Assembly: GCA_022571515.1 (NCBI GenBank)
Contig: JACZXQ010000010.1
Coordinates: 62,001-126,000, forward strand
Source: Gemmatimonadota bacterium
GTDB lineage: Bacteria > Gemmatimonadota > Gemmatimonadetes > Longimicrobiales > Gaopeijiaceae
Direction: 5' to 3'
Length of the DNA: 64,000 nucleotides
The notes beneath the pieces were generated by a model that made no database searches, was not told where the DNA came from, and was given only the letters and a program-made list of their open reading frames with translations. Position numbers and translations under genes: made by a program. Of the stretch, positions 60,110 through 64,000 are shown piece by piece. Within the stretch, counting starts at the first letter, position 1. Every line of letters begins with the position of its first letter.

Positions 60110-60543
60110 CGATACCCGTAGACGTGGTAGAGCAGGGCGTACACCAAGAGCCCAGTAGTCGAGACGTAGATCCAGAGGGGTGCGGTCCACCGTGCGAGCC
60201 TGGCGTGCGCATGAAAACGCCGCTTACGAACCAGGTAGAGCAGGCGGATCACCATCGGAACGATGATGATGGCCAGGGTCACGTGCGAGAACAGAATACT
60301 CAGGTAGACCACGCGCGCTACACCCTCGCCGGCAAACTCGTGGATCCCGGTGAGTGAGAAGCGAATCACGTAGAACACCAAGAACAGCGCAGACGCAGTC
60401 ACGGCGCCGGTCATGGCGAACCGATGCCGCCGTACCTCGCGGCGCTTGATGAAGGCCAATCCCGCCAGCACGAACGCGAGGCTGCTCGCGTTCAGGGCGG
60501 CGTTCAACGGGGCGAGTATCGCCCCGACTGCTTCAGCGTCCAT
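60106..60543 (-). CDS. DUF420-family membrane protein (oxidase assembly, CtaM-like)
   Basis: A 145-aa protein with four helices. DUF420 features: an early LNASSLAFVLAGLAFIKRREVRRHRFAM (helix, then basic loop with His), FHAHARLARWTAPLWIYVSTTGLLVY with histidines, and a C-terminal YHVYG. In Firmicutes the relative CtaM supports maturation of haem-copper oxidase. Here it directly follows ctaA with an 11-nt overlap, which fits that role. Exact function unproven. Confidence 0.85.
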   Translation of the reverse strand: MDAEAVGAILAPLNAALNASSLAFVLAGLAFIKRREVRRHRFAMTGAVTASALFLVFYVIRFSLTGIHEFAGEGVARVVYLSILFSHVTLAIIIVPMVIRLLYLVRKRRFHAHARLARWTAPLWIYVSTTGLLVYALLYHVYGYR

Positions 60544-61489
60544 CTTCGGCGGCAGCTTGAACGGCCAGTGCCACCCGGTTGGCGGCGGCGGGTACCCCGG
60601 CCTCGACCTCGTACGTCAGCGTCGTGAGTGCCACGAGGATCGCGAGCAGGAGCGCCGCCCCGAGAGTGTGAAGCGAGACCGCCGGGACGGACAGCACTGT
60701 GGTTACCGATAGGACGCCGAGCGCCACCTGCACGAGCGCGACGCCCGCGGCGGTCATGGCCAGGCGCCGCGCGACGGAGGGTCCCAGGGCGTACATCGCG
60801 TGGACGGCAAGCGTCATGACTGCCAGCGCAAGCAGGATCGCCACGACACGGTGAGAGAAGTGGACGGCCACCCCGCCCGTGACGAATGGCGGTACCCACT
60901 GGCTCAGGCACCGAGGCATGTCGGGGCACGCGAGCCCGGCGTCCATGTGGCGCACCGCGGCTCCCAACACGGACTGTGCAAACGTCAGCAGAGCCGCAGC
61001 ACCGGCGAGCGATCGCATGCGCCGCAACGCAGTGCCCGACGCGGCGGGGCGTTTCCCCCATCCCGGCAGGGTCACCGTGTAAAGCACGACCGCCAGCGCA
61101 AGGAAAGCGAACGCGAGCGCGAGATGGGTGGTGGACACGATATCCGGGAGCCGCATCAGCACGGTTACGCCGCCGAGGACCGACTGTACCACCAGGAGCG
61201 CTATCCCCCCGAAAGCGCTAGTGCGAACCCATGGACGGTTCGCCTCCTGGCCATACGCCAGGTACGTGGCAGCGACGAAGATCAGCACCAATCCACCGGC
61301 GACCAGGCGGTGGAGGTGCTCCCAGAATACCCCACCCTCCATCTCGGGCATCAGGGTCCCGAAGCACGTGGGCCAGTCGGGGCAAGCCAAGCTGGATTCT
61401 GTCGCATGCACGATGCTGCCGAGCAGGAGTAGCCCGAGCGTCCAGGCCACGGTCACTCCGAACGCCCGATGATGTTGTGGAGAGGTCAT
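60533..61489 (-). CDS. ctaA: Haem A synthase (CtaA/COX15)
   Basis: Membrane enzyme oxidising the haem O methyl group to make haem A for cytochrome oxidase, 318 aa, eight helices. Haem-ligand histidines appear in EHLHRLVAG, STTHLALAF, HFSHRVVA and SLHTLGAA, and cysteine pairs in CPDWPTC and CPDMPRC, as in Bacillus-type CtaA. ATG 61489 is preferred; the upstream in-frame extension lacks a membrane start. No ctaB is nearby. Coupled to DUF420 downstream; divergent from the exporter gene with an 80-bp gap that should hold both promoters. Confidence 0.92.
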   Translation of the reverse strand: MTSPQHHRAFGVTVAWTLGLLLLGSIVHATESSLACPDWPTCFGTLMPEMEGGVFWEHLHRLVAGGLVLIFVAATYLAYGQEANRPWVRTSAFGGIALLVVQSVLGGVTVLMRLPDIVSTTHLALAFAFLALAVVLYTVTLPGWGKRPAASGTALRRMRSLAGAAALLTFAQSVLGAAVRHMDAGLACPDMPRCLSQWVPPFVTGGVAVHFSHRVVAILLALAVMTLAVHAMYALGPSVARRLAMTAAGVALVQVALGVLSVTTVLSVPAVSLHTLGAALLLAILVALTTLTYEVEAGVPAAANRVALAVQAAAEDGR

Positions 61490-61569
61490 GCGGGGGATGC
61501 TGGGGGATTCTGTTCGACCAGACAAGTCGGTGACTAGGCGGCCTCCCCTACCGAAATTAGATTTGACCC

Positions 61570-63351
61570 ATGCCCAAAGAAAAAGCGAGCCCCGTAGAGA
61601 CGGTGGGATTTCTCCGGCGCCTCCTGCCAAGGCTGAAACCACACCGCCTCCATCTGGTGGTCGCGGGTGTCCTCATGCTCTTCAGCACGGGAGTTGGCCT
61701 GGCCTTCCCGTGGCTCATAGGGACGCTCCTCGACGCGGGTTTCGAGGCCCTCCTGAACTCCATCGCCATCGGCTTGATCGCCCTTTTTTCCGTACAGGCG
61801 GTTGCGAACTTCTCGCAGAGCTATCTCACGGGCTCCGTGTCGGAGCGCGTAGTGGCGGAGTTGCGGAACGATGTCTTCCGGGTGCTCGTCCATCAGCCAC
61901 CGGGTTTCTTCTCGCATCGAAGGGTCGGCGAACTCACCTCGAGGCTGGCCTCGGACGCTGGCCTGATCCAGGGCGTGCTCCGCTTCGGCGTGCCCGAGTT
62001 GATTCGTCAGGGGGTGTTCCTGGCCGGCGCGTTGGTGCTTATCACGATCACCAACCCGAGGCTGACCCTGGTCACCCTGACGGTGATCCCCTTCGCAGTG
62101 GTGGTGGGGTGGTTCTTCGGACGCCGCGTCCGTCGGATCAGCACCTCCATTCAGGACCGGCTCGCGGCCGCCGTGGCACGGGCCGAGCAGGTCTTCACGC
62201 AGATCCGAACCGTGCAGAGCTTCACCCGGGAGCCGTGGGAGACCGAGGCCTATAGCACCGAGGTGAACGCGGCTCGGGATGAGGGACTCCGGCGGGCGGT
62301 AGCCCGGGCCAGCCTCACCGGGGTCGTGACCTTCGTGGCGTTCGGAGCGATCGTCCTGGTGATCTGGGAGGGTGGCCACTTGGTCCTGGCGGGCGAGTTG
62401 ACTCCCGGGCAGTTGGTCACGTTTCTGATGTATGCGGTCACGATTTCTGGCGCTATCACGTCGTTGGCGGGATTCTGGGCCAACCTCCAGGAGGCGGCAG
62501 GTGCGGCTCAGCGCATCTTCGAGATTCTGGATACCCCGGTGGCGATCGTCGCTCCGGCCGTTCCAACGCGGCTACCCGATCCTCCTCGAGGCGTCGTACG
62601 CTACGAGGGAGTGAGCTTCCGGTATGGCCCTGATCTTCCTTTGGTGCTCCGCGGGATCGATCTGACTGTGGAGGAGGGTGAGACGGTCGCCATCGTCGGC
62701 AGTTCGGGTGTGGGCAAGAGCACGTTGGTTTCTCTGCTTCCGCGGTTCTTCGACGTAGAGGAGGGGCGCGTTACGCTCGATGGCATCGATGTCCGCGAGG
62801 CCGCGCTCGACGAGTTGAGGCAAAGGATCGGGTTCGTGCCCCAGGAGCCAATGCTGTTCGCCGGGACGGTGAAGGAGAACCTCCTCTACGGCAACCTCGA
62901 GGCGACCGACGCCGAGATCGAGGAGGCCGCCCGGGCCGCGCACGCCTACGAGTTCATCACCTCGTTCCCGGACGGGTTCGATCAAGCGATCGGCGAGCGT
63001 GGTGTCACGCTCAGCGCGGGACAACGGCAGCGTATCGCCATCGCCCGGATCATGCTGGAGCGCCCGAAGATCCTCATCCTGGATGAGGCTTCGAGCAGCC
63101 TGGACGCCGAGAGCGAGGCGCTCGTACAGGACGCGCTAGAGCGCCTCATGACCGACCGCACAACGCTGGTGATTGCCCACCGGCTGTCGACCGTGATCCG
63201 GGCGGAGCGCATCCTGGTGCTCGAAGACGGGGTGATCGCCGAAGAGGGCAGCCACTCCGAGCTGCTCCAGCAAAGCCAGGTATACGAACGGCTCTACCGT
63301 CGCCAGTTCGAGGACGCTCTCGCCACCACCGAGGTGGGCGAGCGCGCCTGA
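61570..63351 (+). CDS. ABC exporter, MsbA-like fused permease-ATPase
   Basis: Half-transporter of 593 aa working as a homodimer. The N-terminal six-helix domain (about 20-315) includes LHLVVAGVLMLFSTGVGLAF and PGFFSHRRVGELTSRLASD, the coupling-helix segment typical of type-IV exporters. The C-terminal ATPase has Walker A GSSGVGKST (about 378-386), Q-loop GFVPQEPMLFAG, a LSAGQRQRIAIAR signature (A for G), Walker B ILILDEASSSLD and the His switch VIAHRLST. Close to the MsbA/BmrA group; substrate could be lipid or drug. No accessory genes. Confidence 0.9.
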   Translation: MPKEKASPVETVGFLRRLLPRLKPHRLHLVVAGVLMLFSTGVGLAFPWLIGTLLDAGFEALLNSIAIGLIALFSVQAVANFSQSYLTGSVSERVVAELRNDVFRVLVHQPPGFFSHRRVGELTSRLASDAGLIQGVLRFGVPELIRQGVFLAGALVLITITNPRLTLVTLTVIPFAVVVGWFFGRRVRRISTSIQDRLAAAVARAEQVFTQIRTVQSFTREPWETEAYSTEVNAARDEGLRRAVARASLTGVVTFVAFGAIVLVIWEGGHLVLAGELTPGQLVTFLMYAVTISGAITSLAGFWANLQEAAGAAQRIFEILDTPVAIVAPAVPTRLPDPPRGVVRYEGVSFRYGPDLPLVLRGIDLTVEEGETVAIVGSSGVGKSTLVSLLPRFFDVEEGRVTLDGIDVREAALDELRQRIGFVPQEPMLFAGTVKENLLYGNLEATDAEIEEAARAAHAYEFITSFPDGFDQAIGERGVTLSAGQRQRIAIARIMLERPKILILDEASSSLDAESEALVQDALERLMTDRTTLVIAHRLSTVIRAERILVLEDGVIAEEGSHSELLQQSQVYERLYRRQFEDALATTEVGERA

Positions 63352-63358
63352 ACGCTCG

Positions 63359-64000
63359 TCAGGCCGAGGGCACCGGCTCTGCCTGAGCCTGATCTTCCGA
63401 CGACTCGCTCTCCTCCGACCCCACCCCGGCGGGAGCGGGCGGCTCAGCGCCCGGCATCTCCCAGTCCATCTCGACGATGCCCTGCTCCAGCCACTCGAAC
63501 CGGCCCTCCATGGCCTCTTGGGCGACCTTGTAGGTAGCGGTGTCGTCGTTGGAGAAGAGAGTGCGGAAGTGCTCCGCCACCCGTCGCCGCGAGTGCCGGC
63601 AGAATAGATCTGCCAGGGTAGTCGGGCTCGTATCGGAGGGGTTGGCACCAGTCATCTGCTTCGAGCGCACGCAGGTGGCCGTCATGACCAGCAACTCGGA
63701 GCCGATATCGACCAGGCGCCCGAGCACCGCCTGCTTTCGCTCCAGGCCGGGGCCGAATCGCATCATGGAGTAGAAGATGGACCGGGCCAGCCGCCCCGAC
63801 GTCCTGTGCACGTAGCGCATATGGCGCGCCAGCGGCCCGAAGTCGGTGTAGCGCGGCCACCGGCCCCAGGAGAGCCAACGGGTCGGATACCACCAGGCGT
63901 AGTAAATGCCCGCGCGGACGAGTGACATCAGGCGCCGGGTCATCGGCGCGCGCGGGTCGATCATGTCGCCGGCCACGGTCAGGTGCATGTCCACCGCCTC
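63359..64000 (-). CDS. Acyl-CoA dehydrogenase family protein, C-terminal part (truncated by window edge)
   Basis: About 211 visible residues of a protein whose N-terminus lies beyond the window; the frame stays open to position 64000. It looks like the extra C-terminal helical domain found in long acyl-CoA dehydrogenases: a basic YAWWYPTRWLSWGRWPRY stretch, LARHMRYVHRTSGRLARSIFYSMMRFGPGLERKQAVLGRLVDIGSELLVM in helical register, then a low-complexity acidic tail (GSEESESSEDQAQAEP). Assigned by pattern only; catalytic residues are not visible. It converges with the exporter gene, 7 bp apart. Confidence 0.65.
   Translation of the reverse strand, partial: EAVDMHLTVAGDMIDPRAPMTRRLMSLVRAGIYYAWWYPTRWLSWGRWPRYTDFGPLARHMRYVHRTSGRLARSIFYSMMRFGPGLERKQAVLGRLVDIGSELLVMTATCVRSKQMTGANPSDTSPTTLADLFCRHSRRRVAEHFRTLFSNDDTATYKVAQEAMEGRFEWLEQGIVEMDWEMPGAEPPAPAGVGSEESESSEDQAQAEPVPSA

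Noticed and set aside
1-64000. tRNA, rRNA, CRISPR arrays, insertion sequences or prophage genes
   Set aside because: No cloverleaf, regular repeat-spacer pattern, transposase, integrase or terminal inverted repeats were recognised by reading; a dedicated scan would be needed to exclude a tRNA fully.

Overview
The window is about 64 kb of high-GC DNA that is dense with genes on both strands and appears chromosomal. Nothing phage-, plasmid- or transposon-like was seen, and no rRNA, tRNA or CRISPR array. The gene content points to a Gram-negative, aerobic heterotroph: several outer-membrane beta-barrels, lipoproteins, Sco/CtaG/CtaA/DUF420 oxidase assembly factors, and a di-haem cytochrome with a TPR tail. 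Together with a DUF2723 glycosyltransferase and many GTG/TTG starts, this style most resembles Gemmatimonadota. That placement is an inference, because no marker gene here settles it.

Layout. 1-2375: end of an oligopeptide ABC operon (oppD, oppF) and an ExbB/TolQ-type channel protein. 2533-9600: TPR lytic transglycosylase, cold-shock protein, methyltransferase, DNA polymerase I and a tail-less SSB. 9614-18536 (minus): an outer-membrane barrel, a short sigma-70 factor, then a unit of an Omp85-like barrel, methyltransferase, flavin oxidoreductase, SRPBCC cyclase-like protein and ketosynthase. 18686-22612: malic enzyme-phosphotransacetylase fusion and ATP-type PEP carboxykinase. 22630-26909 (minus): GntR regulator, ABC ATPase, permease and two membrane-anchored proteins of unknown function. 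27029-30027: DsbB, CtaG, Sco and a frameshifted cytochrome c. 30064-34461: methylmalonate/malonate semialdehyde dehydrogenase, class-III transaminase, a 34-residue membrane microprotein and a sodium:solute symporter, read as a beta-amino-acid uptake and catabolism operon. 34317-39928: UvrC-like nuclease, HD phosphohydrolase, PP2C phosphatase, second sigma-70 factor and RsgA. 39936-43661 (minus): cobalamin/siderophore-type ABC importer with an extra lipoprotein.

43823-46895 holds the most unusual locus: a six-helix membrane protein overlapping an Mre11/SbcD-like protein, which overlaps a miniature Rad50/SbcC-like protein. The two nuclease/ATPase relatives keep the family fold signatures but have lost key catalytic residues. 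46908-55237: two small unknowns, DUF2723 membrane glycosyltransferase, hydantoinase A, TrpE and an M20 dipeptidase. About 55290-55487 looks like a stand-alone structured non-coding RNA with its own intrinsic terminator. 55515-59103: GlsB-type membrane protein, two unknowns, an ECF sigma factor behind a Fur-like palindrome and a possible attenuator, and an unpaired E1-alpha dehydrogenase subunit. 59471-64000: V4R-like protein, DUF420 and CtaA, an MsbA-type ABC exporter and the C-terminal part of an acyl-CoA dehydrogenase cut by the window edge.

Genes are commonly joined by ATGA/GTGA overlaps, which supports co-translation within the runs above. All family calls come from reading motifs; no database search was run.
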